Positions 8,511 through 16,360 of a stretch of DNA of 64,000 bases are shown here, one piece after another; the first letter of the stretch is position 1; every line of letters begins with the position of its first letter. The notes under the pieces are model-generated. The model saw only the letters and a list, made by a program, of their open reading frames with translations, was not told the DNA's origin and did no database searches. The translations under genes and the position numbers were made by a program. Source of the DNA: Ruminococcoides sp052118065 (GTDB lineage Bacteria; Bacillota; Clostridia; Oscillospirales; Acutalibacteraceae); contig JBQKHY010000008.1 in the NCBI GenBank assembly GCA_052118065.1, forward strand, positions 35,138 to 99,137, in the 5' to 3' direction.

Positions 8511-9200
8511 ATGATAAAAGAAAAATTTAATAATGCATTAAATAGGATAAAATATGGAGAGGAGTCAAACTTACCTTTTAAAGATGGTTATATAGAATTT
8601 ACTAGTCAGAAGGAAATTGAAGAATGGGGTAAAAAGTATTACTCTGAGTGGAGTGAAAAATATAGGCCAGTTTTTCAAAGACTTTCAAAATTTACTCGTA
8701 ATTCTTTATTTGCGAAACCAGTTGAACAATATTGTGGTTTTAAATATAAAGAAATAAATCATAGCCTTAGATATGATGAAGATAATCAATATCGTGTTTT
8801 AGCAGATATACTATCTGTCGTAATTTGCAGTGCACCACCCATACCATGTGATTTAATAGGTTACCGTCTGGTTAGTGATAATGTTGCAGATAAAATGTTT
8901 AATATTAAGAACTTAAAGAATTCTAATAGTGAAATTACTCCCTATTTAGAAAAAGGATTTATGAGTATTAGTCTAAGTAAAAATATAACAAAACTGAATG
9001 AACATTATTCTGGTTATAATAACTTACTAAAGGTGTATATTATGAACGGCACAGATGGAATATATGTTAATAATATTACATCAAGACCAGAAGAAGAAAT
9101 AATATTAAGACCAAATTTGTATGTAAAGTTGATGAAATATCCTTACAAGGATGTTGAAACCGGTAAAATTATATATGAGTGCTATGCATTAGATTTATAG
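8511..9200 (+). CDS. ADP-ribosyltransferase toxin (R-S-E class)
   Basis: The 229-residue protein has the hallmarks of ADP-ribosyltransferase exoenzymes (PF03496/VIP2-like): 'VEQYCGFKYKEINHSLR' before the core, the NAD-binding Arg122 in IGYRLVSD, the STS-type motif S152-I-S154 in GFMSIS, and the ExE motif at E194-E196 in RPEEEIILRP. These enzymes transfer ADP-ribose from NAD+ to a target; the target is unknown. There is no signal peptide, so it probably acts inside the producing or recipient cell. It directly follows the Panacea antitoxin. The start at 8511 has AAAGGTG upstream; an ATG at 8463 lies inside the hairpin region and is unlikely. Confidence 0.82.
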   Translation: MIKEKFNNALNRIKYGEESNLPFKDGYIEFTSQKEIEEWGKKYYSEWSEKYRPVFQRLSKFTRNSLFAKPVEQYCGFKYKEINHSLRYDEDNQYRVLADILSVVICSAPPIPCDLIGYRLVSDNVADKMFNIKNLKNSNSEITPYLEKGFMSISLSKNITKLNEHYSGYNNLLKVYIMNGTDGIYVNNITSRPEEEIILRPNLYVKLMKYPYKDVETGKIIYECYALDL

Positions 9201-9205
9201 TAATG

Positions 9206-9239
9206 ACATCCTATTAGTTAGCTGATAGGATGTTTTTTT
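9206..9239 (+). terminator. Intrinsic terminator of the MqsR/Panacea/ART locus
   Basis: Stem ACATCCTAT/ATAGGATGT is followed by seven T residues. Confidence 0.85.
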
Positions 9240-9408
9240 GTTGTGATAGTACACAAAAATTAAAGAAAGTAGAGTTTTTTGTATTATAGTAAATTACTTT
9301 TGTTAAATTTAAATAAAGAATAAGAGAAAAATTTTACACATAATAAGGAATAAAATGTATTATTTTGTGAAAAAATATGATATAATTAAATTGCAAGGAG
9401 ATGATTGT

Positions 9409-9558
9409 ATGAATAAAAGACATAATAAATTAAGAAAAATGACTAGTTTAATTGGCCTAAAATCTGATGTAAAAGCTGTTCCTCCTGAACCTTTATTTAA
9501 AAATAAAGATGATAGAGACTCAGATGAAAAATTAGATAAAAATAAGCAAGAAAGCTGA
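9409..9558 (+). CDS. Small basic hypothetical protein (49 aa)
   Basis: A short Lys/Arg-rich peptide with an acidic, disordered C-terminus (NKDDRDSDEKLDKNKQES). AAGGAGATG precedes the ATG and a TATAAT lies about 30 bases upstream. It is followed 5 bases later by the membrane protein gene, so the two are probably co-transcribed. I recognise no family. Confidence 0.5.
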   Translation: MNKRHNKLRKMTSLIGLKSDVKAVPPEPLFKNKDDRDSDEKLDKNKQES

Positions 9559-9563
9559 AACTA

Positions 9564-10175
9564 ATGGAGAATTTTTATAATATTATCACTACAATGATGC
9601 CATGGCTTGCATATGGCATCGTATTTTTATTTGGATATTCATTTTTTAATAAGTACAGAAATAAAATTATTGATGAAGCAAATTTATTTTACATAATAGC
9701 GTTAGGTTTCATCTTATCACAACTTTTTAGAGAAAAAATTGGTACAAATCAGTTTAGTTTTCCTCACCTATTAATTAGTTTTGCCTGTGGTGTTCTCGCA
9801 ATTTTGCTAAAGAATAATGTTATTGATAAAGGATATAAAACATTATATAAACTTGCTCGAAAAAGAACAAGCAATAGAAATATATGGTATGATATAATTG
9901 ATGATGAAAAAAACGGTACATATATAAGATGTTATAATTATAAGCTTCAATATGCTATTGAAGGTTGTGTATTACTTGTATCTGAAGATATTGATGATCC
10001 AACACTAGTCATAACTAGATATATAAGATATGATTTAAAAGAAAAAACGGCTAATTTTGAACAAACTGATAATTTTAATATGCAATGCGTCATAAAAGTA
10101 AGTACATTTGATGAAATACATGTGTTTTATCAAGATGGCAGTTCTAAAATTATAGAAATTCCTGATGTTCATTGA
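9564..10175 (+). CDS. Membrane protein with three predicted N-terminal helices and a cytoplasmic domain
   Basis: Hydrophobic helices are visible at roughly residues 14-28, 42-56 and 66-84. A basic ~115-residue soluble domain follows, with 'NIWYDIIDDEKNGTYIRCYNY', where an Arg-rich loop (ARKRTSNRN) precedes the domain. I cannot name the family with confidence. It is next to a cysteine-peptidase-like gene inside the accessory island, so a membrane-associated defence or stress module is possible (inference). The ribosome binding site is poor, consistent with translational coupling to the 49-residue ORF. Confidence 0.6.
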   Translation: MENFYNIITTMMPWLAYGIVFLFGYSFFNKYRNKIIDEANLFYIIALGFILSQLFREKIGTNQFSFPHLLISFACGVLAILLKNNVIDKGYKTLYKLARKRTSNRNIWYDIIDDEKNGTYIRCYNYKLQYAIEGCVLLVSEDIDDPTLVITRYIRYDLKEKTANFEQTDNFNMQCVIKVSTFDEIHVFYQDGSSKIIEIPDVH

Positions 10176-10231
10176 AAGAAACATCAGAAATGAATATTAT
10201 CATTTAGTTTTAAATATACGAGGATAGCATA

Positions 10232-11830
10232 ATGACAAATAATGAAAACTTATCAAAATCATATATCTCAGACATTACTGTATACCAAATAAATAATAGT
10301 AATGATTGGGATAATATGAAAAAAGATATTATTGATAAGGATAGTGGTTACAGCTTTTTTGGAAATAAAGTAGAAGATATTTTTGATAGATTAGATTGTT
10401 TATTTAATGTTCATAAATACTTAGAAATTGACAATAATAAATATACAGTTGTATATGAACCATATTACATTGATAAAGTCTATCGTGATGAATTTTATGA
10501 ATTTTATTCTAGAAGACACTTTGTAATGCCAAGTTATACAAGACGATTTACCTTTATTCAAGGAGAATATTCATATAATAAATTATTGGAATGTGAAAAT
10601 CGAGAAGAGATTGAAAAAAATATTTATGGGTTCGCTGTTTTAAAACCAACCAAAACATTTGGTAGAATTATTATAAATGCTAATAAAGTTTTAGCCGGAA
10701 ATAATTATGTAATGACAACAAAGTTTAAAACAACAGTTATGGGTCATAAATATACCATTGATGCATTTCCTTTAAGTGATCAAGATATTGAACTTATGAC
10801 ATGTGCTGAAACAAATATTTGGATGATAATGGAATATTATGGTAATAGGTATGAACATTATAAAACATTACTTCCTAGTGAGATGTTGCAAATTGTTAAA
10901 AGAAATGCCTATAATAGAGTCTTACCATCTGAGGGATTAGATGTTGAACAACAGTCTAAAATATTCTTAAATAATGGTATGACTCCTGTGGTTTATGAGA
11001 AAGAAGTTTATAATGAATTTATGGTTAATAGATTTAAATATCGTTATTATGATAAATTAACATTTAACAAGATACTTCATTTCTATGTAGAATCTCATAT
11101 TCCTGTTTTGGTGAATTTAAGAAATAAAGACAGAACCAAGTTCCATTGCATCACTTGTATAGGACATAGTGAAGTTAATTATAACTATGGTGTTGACAGA
11201 TATATTAAAAAGAAATATAATAAACTTAAGGGTATTAAACTTAATTGTACTATGAAATATATAAATAGTTATATTTTTATGGCAGACAATGCTGAACCAT
11301 ATTTTCAACAGAAAAACTTAAATAAATTTATTACTGACGATAGTAAATTTGTAATTGATAGTATAGTTGTACCCCTGTATAAACATATATTTATGAGTGC
11401 TGAGATTGCTTTTAATGTGGCTTTTAGCAAGTTGAATTCTTTAGTGGATGTATTTGATGAATTGTACAAAGATAAAAAAATAATATATCGTCTATTTCTT
11501 ACTAGTTCACGTTCGTATAAGGATTTTCGTATAAAAACTGCTAAAAATTTTGTTGAGAAATTTTATTATAATGAAATGAATCTTCCGAGGTTTGTATGGG
11601 TCTTTGAAACATCAACAATAGAAAAGTTGAATAATGAAAAGGTTATTACTGAATTTGTAATTGATGCCACTAGTGCTGCGTTAGATATTACACTTTCTTT
11701 AGTGTCTGTTCGTTTAGGTTCAATTGCACAATATCGTGGGCCATTAGAATCGGAAGAAAAATTTACTGAAATTTCAAATAGTGATCTTTCCGATGATTTT
11801 GAGTTATTTGATACTAATATGAATAAATAA
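10232..11830 (+). CDS. C39/papain-like cysteine peptidase domain protein (532 aa)
   Basis: Residues ~185-360 resemble a C39-like papain fold. Cys191 sits in 'TCAETNIWMIMEYYG' at the start of a helix. His305 sits in 'IPVLVNLRNKDRTKFHCIT', the usual beta-strand position, and an Asp/Asn follows in 'YIFMADNAEP' near residue 351. The ~185-residue N-terminal and ~170-residue C-terminal regions are unassigned. There is no signal peptide, so the protein is probably cytoplasmic, unlike the peptidase domain of bacteriocin exporters. The adjacent membrane protein is a plausible partner or substrate. The substrate is unknown. Confidence 0.68.
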   Translation: MTNNENLSKSYISDITVYQINNSNDWDNMKKDIIDKDSGYSFFGNKVEDIFDRLDCLFNVHKYLEIDNNKYTVVYEPYYIDKVYRDEFYEFYSRRHFVMPSYTRRFTFIQGEYSYNKLLECENREEIEKNIYGFAVLKPTKTFGRIIINANKVLAGNNYVMTTKFKTTVMGHKYTIDAFPLSDQDIELMTCAETNIWMIMEYYGNRYEHYKTLLPSEMLQIVKRNAYNRVLPSEGLDVEQQSKIFLNNGMTPVVYEKEVYNEFMVNRFKYRYYDKLTFNKILHFYVESHIPVLVNLRNKDRTKFHCITCIGHSEVNYNYGVDRYIKKKYNKLKGIKLNCTMKYINSYIFMADNAEPYFQQKNLNKFITDDSKFVIDSIVVPLYKHIFMSAEIAFNVAFSKLNSLVDVFDELYKDKKIIYRLFLTSSRSYKDFRIKTAKNFVEKFYYNEMNLPRFVWVFETSTIEKLNNEKVITEFVIDATSAALDITLSLVSVRLGSIAQYRGPLESEEKFTEISNSDLSDDFELFDTNMNK

Positions 11831-11890
11831 TAATAACCATTTGAGTGGTTTTATTATAATATAAATTGAATAATGAAGGGAGGCTTGATT

Positions 11891-12106
11891 ATGTCTATTA
11901 TTTCTAAGCCGTCATTTACCTCGAATTCAATAAGAAATACTGAAAGTGAAACTTCGTCAGCTATAAAGAAGGTGATTATTGCTTCTGATAGTAGTATTAA
12001 TTCTAAAAATTTTATTGAATGTAACAATGAGTGTGTTAGGAGAAATTTGGCTTTAAAGAGATTGAGACGAATCAAGGTAAAGAGAGTACCCATGGTTAAG
12101 TACTAA
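11891..12106 (+). CDS. Small Ser-rich/basic hypothetical protein (71 aa)
   Basis: The N-terminal half is Ser/Thr/Asn-rich and the C-terminal half strongly basic (VRRNLALKRLRRIKVKRVPM). I chose the ATG at 11891, which has GGGAGG at 11878-11883; an earlier in-frame ATG overlaps that site. No family recognised. Two terminators follow in tandem. Confidence 0.5.
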   Translation: MSIISKPSFTSNSIRNTESETSSAIKKVIIASDSSINSKNFIECNNECVRRNLALKRLRRIKVKRVPMVKY

Positions 12107-12118
12107 CAACAAATTTAT

Positions 12119-12142
12119 GCCGATACCGGATATGGTATCGGC
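12119..12142 (+). terminator. Hairpin GCCGATACC/GGTATCGGC
   Basis: A 9-bp GC-containing stem with a weak T tract; the first of two hairpins after the 71-residue ORF. Confidence 0.6.
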
Positions 12143-12165
12143 ATTCTTGTAAATTATAAATTTCA

Positions 12166-12203
12166 GAAAGCATAGTAGTGATTTGCTACTATGCTTTCTT
12201 TTT
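12166..12203 (+). terminator. Strong intrinsic terminator
   Basis: Stem GAAAGCATAGTAG pairs with CTACTATGCTTTC and is followed by six T residues. Confidence 0.85.
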
Positions 12204-12240
12204 TAGAAGCATATATAATAATAAATGGTGTATAATAATA

Positions 12241-12269
12241 TAGACAAATTGTATATATTATGATATAAT
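12241..12269 (+). promoter_or_regulatory. Extended -10 promoter for the ATPase-TOPRIM pair
   Basis: TAGACA at 12241-12246, a 17-bp spacer and TATAAT at 12264-12269 preceded by TG (extended -10). It lies about 80 bases upstream of the ATG at 12348. Confidence 0.6.
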
Positions 12270-12347
12270 TTATTATACGACAGGGAACAAATATATAAAT
12301 AATAATACAAATTGTATTATTTTATTGTATTTAAAGTAGAGGTTGAA

Positions 12348-13835
12348 ATGACAAGATTAATAAGGACTGAACTGTTTAACTTTAAAAATGTTGAACATGG
12401 TATAATTGAGCATATGAATTATGGCCCAGTTAAGAGTCAAGCAGAAATTAAAAATTCTGATATATTAGGAATTTATGGCCAAAATGGTTCCGGTAAGACA
12501 GCTATTGTTGAAGCATTAGATATGATAAGGAGAATAATGTGTGGCGAAAAGTTATCTTTTGATGAAGATGGTGGCTTACTTAGAGATAATGGAACTACAA
12601 GAATAGTTAATACTTTTTTTATTGATTTAAAAGAAGATAATACAGAAAATAAATATTGGATTGAATATGATGTTTCTTTAAAATCAAATGTTCATAATAA
12701 TAGTGTTGATTTTGTTAAAGAAACAATCTCAGTTTCTTTAAGAGGTCAAAATTGGAGAAAACCTAAGTATGTTAGTTTTTCTAATCCTTATTATGATAAG
12801 GATTTAGATATACTTGAAAGTGAACGAATTGCAAGTTTAGGTGATTCTAATATTACTCAATTTTCTGATTTGTATGTTGACAAACTAGCGATAGCATGTC
12901 AAAGAGATAATGTTTCGTTCTTTTTTAATAATAATACTGTAAGATATTTGAAAAAGAATATTGTAAAGAAAAATGAATATATTAATTCTATGTTTGAAGT
13001 TTTAAGTGAATTGAAAAAATTTGCATGTGGTTATTTTCATGTTGTAAAGGTATGCCAGTTGAGAGATATAAATGGCAATATTGTTGTTCCTGTAAACATT
13101 CATAAGGAAGGTAACGGAATAGTAGAACAGGGTTGCTTACCTCTATTAACAAGTAATTCTGTTAAAACCTTACCTAAGGAATTATTTGATGAATTATCGA
13201 GTGTAATTCCTACTATTAATATTGCATTAGAGGCACTTATACCGAACTTAAAAATTGAAATTGATAATGTTGAAGAACTTATGACTGATAAAGGAAAAAG
13301 CGTTAGTTTTTCTGTGTATTCTGTTAGAGAAAATTCTAAAGTGTTAATTAAATATGAATCTGAAGGTATTAAGAGAATTATATCTTTACTTCATTATTTA
13401 ACTTCCGTATATAATAAACCAGAAGTATGTTTAGTAGTAGATGAAATGGATTCCGGTATTTTTGAATTTTTACTAGGAGAACTTATAGGTGTATTATATC
13501 AATCTGCAAAAGGTCAACTTATTTTTACTTCACATAATTTAAGAGCTTTGGAAATGGTTGGCAATAAAAATATTATTTGTTCTACTACTAATCCCAAGAA
13601 TAGATATATAAGATTAAAAGGAATGGCTAAGAATAATAATATGAGAGATTTTTATTTGCGTTCAGTATTATTGGGTGGTCAAGAAGAATCTTTGTATAAT
13701 ATTATGGACTTAGTAGCTATGGAAAATGCATTTGCTAGAGCTGATGGTATTGCTAATACAGAATTTAGTGAAAAAGTGACTAATGATGTTAATGACTTTT
13801 TTGAAAAGATGAATGGTGAAAATAAGGGAGAGTAA
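12348..13835 (+). CDS. ABC/SMC-type AAA ATPase (AAA_15/OLD-like), probable defence protein
   Basis: A Walker A motif (GIYGQNGSGKTAIVEAL) lies near residue 45, preceded by the 'TELFNFKNVEHG' N-terminus typical of RecF/OLD-like ATPases. Walker B is 'CLVVDEMDSG' near residue 363, and the switch histidine region is 'QLIFTSHNLRALE'. Such ATPases act as sensors in two-gene defence systems, where they activate a nuclease partner. The next gene, 3 bases downstream, encodes a TOPRIM-like protein. I chose the ATG at 12348 because of AGAGG upstream; an in-frame ATG at 12312 lacks a ribosome binding site. Confidence 0.8.
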   Translation: MTRLIRTELFNFKNVEHGIIEHMNYGPVKSQAEIKNSDILGIYGQNGSGKTAIVEALDMIRRIMCGEKLSFDEDGGLLRDNGTTRIVNTFFIDLKEDNTENKYWIEYDVSLKSNVHNNSVDFVKETISVSLRGQNWRKPKYVSFSNPYYDKDLDILESERIASLGDSNITQFSDLYVDKLAIACQRDNVSFFFNNNTVRYLKKNIVKKNEYINSMFEVLSELKKFACGYFHVVKVCQLRDINGNIVVPVNIHKEGNGIVEQGCLPLLTSNSVKTLPKELFDELSSVIPTINIALEALIPNLKIEIDNVEELMTDKGKSVSFSVYSVRENSKVLIKYESEGIKRIISLLHYLTSVYNKPEVCLVVDEMDSGIFEFLLGELIGVLYQSAKGQLIFTSHNLRALEMVGNKNIICSTTNPKNRYIRLKGMAKNNNMRDFYLRSVLLGGQEESLYNIMDLVAMENAFARADGIANTEFSEKVTNDVNDFFEKMNGENKGE

Positions 13836-13838
13836 GAT

Positions 13839-14747
13839 TTGAAACCGGTTGAAAACATTGAGACTAACAATTCAAAAAAGGTTTTGCTTTTTATAGTAGA
13901 AGGTGAAGCTGATAAAATCGTATTAAAGTTGGTAAGCAATATTCTTGAGAATAATCAAATTATCTTTCATATAGTTAGAGGTGATATATCAAGTGATCGG
14001 AATGTTACGATTAGCAATGTTGAAAGAAAAATAAATCATATTATTGAACAGGAAAAAATGAAATATATGTTTAAAAAATCAGATATATTAAAAGTGATCC
14101 ATATTTTTGATATGGATGGTGCTTATATTGATGATTCCCTAATCAAACCTTCGTCAAGTAACGATTTCGTTTATAATGATGATGGTATTTACTGTTCAAA
14201 CTCTGATAAGGTAAAAAGTCGTAACCGGCATAAAAGAATGGTAATGGATTATTTAATTTCACTTAAAACCATTGCTAATAAATATAAGTATGAGTGTTAC
14301 TATTTTTCATGCAATTTAGATCATGCTCTTTATAATATCAGAAATTTGGCCGATAACCAAAAGACTAATATGGCTAATATATTTGCAAATAACTTTTCTA
14401 AGAAGGAAAAATTATTTGTAGATTACTTAGAATCAGAAGTTGCTTGTGATGTACCCAATACATATGATGATTCTTGGAGATTTATAAGATATGATAATAA
14501 TTCGTTACAGAGACACACTAATTTTCATTTATTCTTCAAGTATATCGGTATTGTTCTTAAATATAAAAAATATTATACGATTATAAGATATAGTTTTGAA
14601 GATAATGTCTACTATGGCAAAATTGAAGGAATAAATTCATTGGTTAATTTTGAAAGTTGTTATCTGTCTAATATTGAAACTGAATTTCATAATGCTGTTG
14701 ATGATTACATTTCTTATTGTAATGAAATAAAAACTACTATTGAATAA
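13839..14747 (+). CDS. TOPRIM-like nuclease partner of the AAA ATPase
   Basis: TOPRIM-like features are 'LLFIVEGEADKIVLKLV' (catalytic Glu), 'IHIFDMDGAYID' (DxD) and 'YFSCNLDHALYN'. The ~302-residue size and position match the effector of ATPase/TOPRIM pairs such as RloAB, AbiL-like or PARIS-like systems, in which phage infection or an anti-restriction protein releases a toxic nuclease. I cannot decide which subfamily applies from sequence alone. It starts with TTG at 13839, with AAGGGAGA upstream, and is clearly co-translated with the ATPase. Confidence 0.7.
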   Translation: MKPVENIETNNSKKVLLFIVEGEADKIVLKLVSNILENNQIIFHIVRGDISSDRNVTISNVERKINHIIEQEKMKYMFKKSDILKVIHIFDMDGAYIDDSLIKPSSSNDFVYNDDGIYCSNSDKVKSRNRHKRMVMDYLISLKTIANKYKYECYYFSCNLDHALYNIRNLADNQKTNMANIFANNFSKKEKLFVDYLESEVACDVPNTYDDSWRFIRYDNNSLQRHTNFHLFFKYIGIVLKYKKYYTIIRYSFEDNVYYGKIEGINSLVNFESCYLSNIETEFHNAVDDYISYCNEIKTTIE

Positions 14748-14763
14748 TTCTTAGATGATTGTT

Positions 14764-14801
14764 ACTAAAGCCACTATTAGTTTTCTAATAGTGGCTTTAG
14801 T
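14764..14801 (+). terminator. Symmetrical hairpin ending the accessory island
   Basis: ACTAAAGCCACTATTAG pairs with CTAATAGTGGCTTTAGT. The T-run is weak, so it may work in both directions. Confidence 0.65.
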
Positions 14802-14847
14802 ATTGTAGCGATTTTTTATTAAATATATAAAAATGGTAAATTATAAA

Positions 14848-14884
14848 AAAGAAGGCTTACAGTTGTAAGTCTTCTTTTTTTTAT
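14848..14884 (+). terminator. Second terminator before the first pseudoknot leader
   Basis: GAAGGCTTAC/GTAAGTCTTC with AGTT loop, followed by ten T residues. The same hairpin is found at 16039 and 18933. Confidence 0.85.
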
Positions 14885-14900
14885 TTACCTTCAATAATCA

Positions 14901-15000
14901 TCATTATAATAATAGAGTTTATTTTATGTTTTCGTGGAGTTTAATAAAATAGATTACTAAATGTTATATGAAAGGAATAACTAGAAGTCGATTAAAACTC
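14901..15000 (+). promoter_or_regulatory. Pseudoknot leader L1
   Basis: The box TCATTATAATAATAG begins at 14901. Stem 1 pairs AGTTTATTTTAT (14916-14927) with ATAAAATAGATT (14944-14955), using two G-U wobbles that keep pairing. Loop bases GGAGTTT (14936-14942) pair with AAACTC (14995-15000), giving an H-type pseudoknot. The conserved GAAAGGA lies between them. It serves the gene at 15034. Confidence 0.75.
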
Positions 15001-15033
15001 AAAAAGTAATAATATTAAAAAGGATGAAATAAT

Positions 15034-16014
15034 ATGGAAAAAACATTAAAAGTTAAAATTGTGCGTTATGAAAATGGTGATTATATTGAACTATGGAAAG
15101 TTATTAAACCAAAAGGAAATACACCAAAATATATCGGTAGATATACATGTGGTATTCCATATTGGATTTATGTATCAGACCCATTGGGATATTGTGAAAA
15201 TAGCCATCCTCTTGAAGATGATATTAAAGTCATTGTTTGTGACGAAAATTGTAATGAACTATTCATAACATCAAATAAAGATGATAGTGTACAATTTCCT
15301 AAGTTTGATGAAGCTATCAGTAATGAATGGACTAATCATGCAGAACTCCATTCTTCTTCTTATGTAGAATGGAAAAATTGGATATTATCATATCAAGATA
15401 TTGACAAGTATAAGGAAGCTAATACTTATGAAGAAAACTGGCTTTACTCACCATATTTAGTTAAAAGAATTTCGTATCAAGTATTAGAAGATACTGCATT
15501 TAAGTATTTGAATATTGAATATGTATTTGTTAAAGTACAGTATTTACATACTGTATGCAATAAAGAATGGTTTGAGTACACCATTTGTAGAAAGGACAAA
15601 ATATATGAAGATTACTCTAAAAGTTTGTGTTCTTGTTCTTTAAATAATTCATATGTATTTGATAATGTATTTGGCGATATTATGAAAAAACAAGAATGCG
15701 TAAAATTGTTAGGGGAAGAGATAGTTCAAAGAGGTAAATTTAGAAAGGTATCTAAAGACTGCTTGAATTATTCATCCGGATTAAAAGTTATCTATATCAA
15801 TGAAAATGGACTTGTTGGAAAGTTCCAGTTAGATGACTTAGTTATTAAGATAGCCAGAAACGAGACACATAATCTTAATAAAGACGGTATATATAAACTT
15901 GCAAAGGACATTAAAGAGGGCAAATATGACAATAAAATATTTGGTAATAAAGATTATGAAAATATTAAAAATCTTTATCCACAACTTTGGAGTATGTGTG
16001 CTTACCAACTATAA
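15034..16014 (+). CDS. Hypothetical protein (326 aa), paralogous N-terminus at 17980
   Basis: The family is not recognised. The protein is soluble with mixed composition and many aromatic residues. The first ~35 residues (KVKIVRYENGDYIELWKVIKPKG) are similar to the 37-residue remnant at 17980 (IKITYNENNKFIEIWDFIEPKG), so a paralogue once lay downstream. The ribosome binding site AAAAAGGATGAA is shared with other genes behind the pseudoknot leader. A single-gene cassette. Confidence 0.65.
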   Translation: MEKTLKVKIVRYENGDYIELWKVIKPKGNTPKYIGRYTCGIPYWIYVSDPLGYCENSHPLEDDIKVIVCDENCNELFITSNKDDSVQFPKFDEAISNEWTNHAELHSSSYVEWKNWILSYQDIDKYKEANTYEENWLYSPYLVKRISYQVLEDTAFKYLNIEYVFVKVQYLHTVCNKEWFEYTICRKDKIYEDYSKSLCSCSLNNSYVFDNVFGDIMKKQECVKLLGEEIVQRGKFRKVSKDCLNYSSGLKVIYINENGLVGKFQLDDLVIKIARNETHNLNKDGIYKLAKDIKEGKYDNKIFGNKDYENIKNLYPQLWSMCAYQL

Positions 16015-16038
16015 AGATTAGTAATTTATTGAATATAA

Positions 16039-16072
16039 GAAGGCTTACAGTTGTAAGTCTTCTTTTTTATTT
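16039..16072 (+). terminator. Terminator of the 15034 gene
   Basis: GAAGGCTTAC/GTAAGTCTTC stem with six T residues. Confidence 0.85.
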
Positions 16073-16086
16073 GTAAATATAAACAC

Positions 16087-16189
16087 TCACTATATTATTA
16101 GAGTTTATTTTATGTTTTCATGGAGTTTGATAAAATAAATTACTTAATATGTTATATGAAAGGAATAACAAATTGTCAAAATAAAACTC
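16087..16189 (+). promoter_or_regulatory. Pseudoknot leader L2, separated from its gene by IS605
   Basis: Box TCACTATATTATTAG at 16087. Stem 16102-16113 pairs with 16130-16141. Loop GGAGTTT (16122-16128) pairs with AAACTC (16184-16189). AGAGGATGAAT follows as a ribosome binding site, but the IS605 left end comes next. The orphaned coding remnant resumes at 17980. Confidence 0.75.
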
Positions 16190-16224
16190 TGAATTAATAA
16201 TAACAAAGAGGATGAATTTGACAC

Positions 16225-16360
16225 TCCACACGACTAAAGTCGTGGGATTCTTGCTTCATAGACCGTTACATTGTCATAAAGACTTTAGTTTTACATAGTC
16301 TCCACAAGCGTTGATTATACTGTTCGGCATAGCCCATACCTACAGTTTAAATTTATTTTG
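16225..16360 (-). ncRNA. Probable omega/reRNA region at the right end of IS605
   Basis: The non-coding stretch downstream of tnpB includes the end hairpin and the segment CCACAAGCGT, which recurs in the TnpB remnant at 20401-20420. In IS605 elements the guide (omega) RNA is made from the 3' end of tnpB and the right end; its presence here is inferred from family knowledge. Confidence 0.5.

Larger units (their letters stand above)
16020..16190 (+). repeat. 171-bp direct repeat, copy 1 (terminator + box + leader)
   Basis: This segment matches 18914-19084 at 170 of 171 positions; the single difference seen is T/C at 16099/18993. It contains the GAAGGCTTAC terminator and the whole L2 leader. The two copies bracket the IS605 element, a truncated gene and the GNAT toxin-antitoxin pair. 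Confidence 0.9.
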
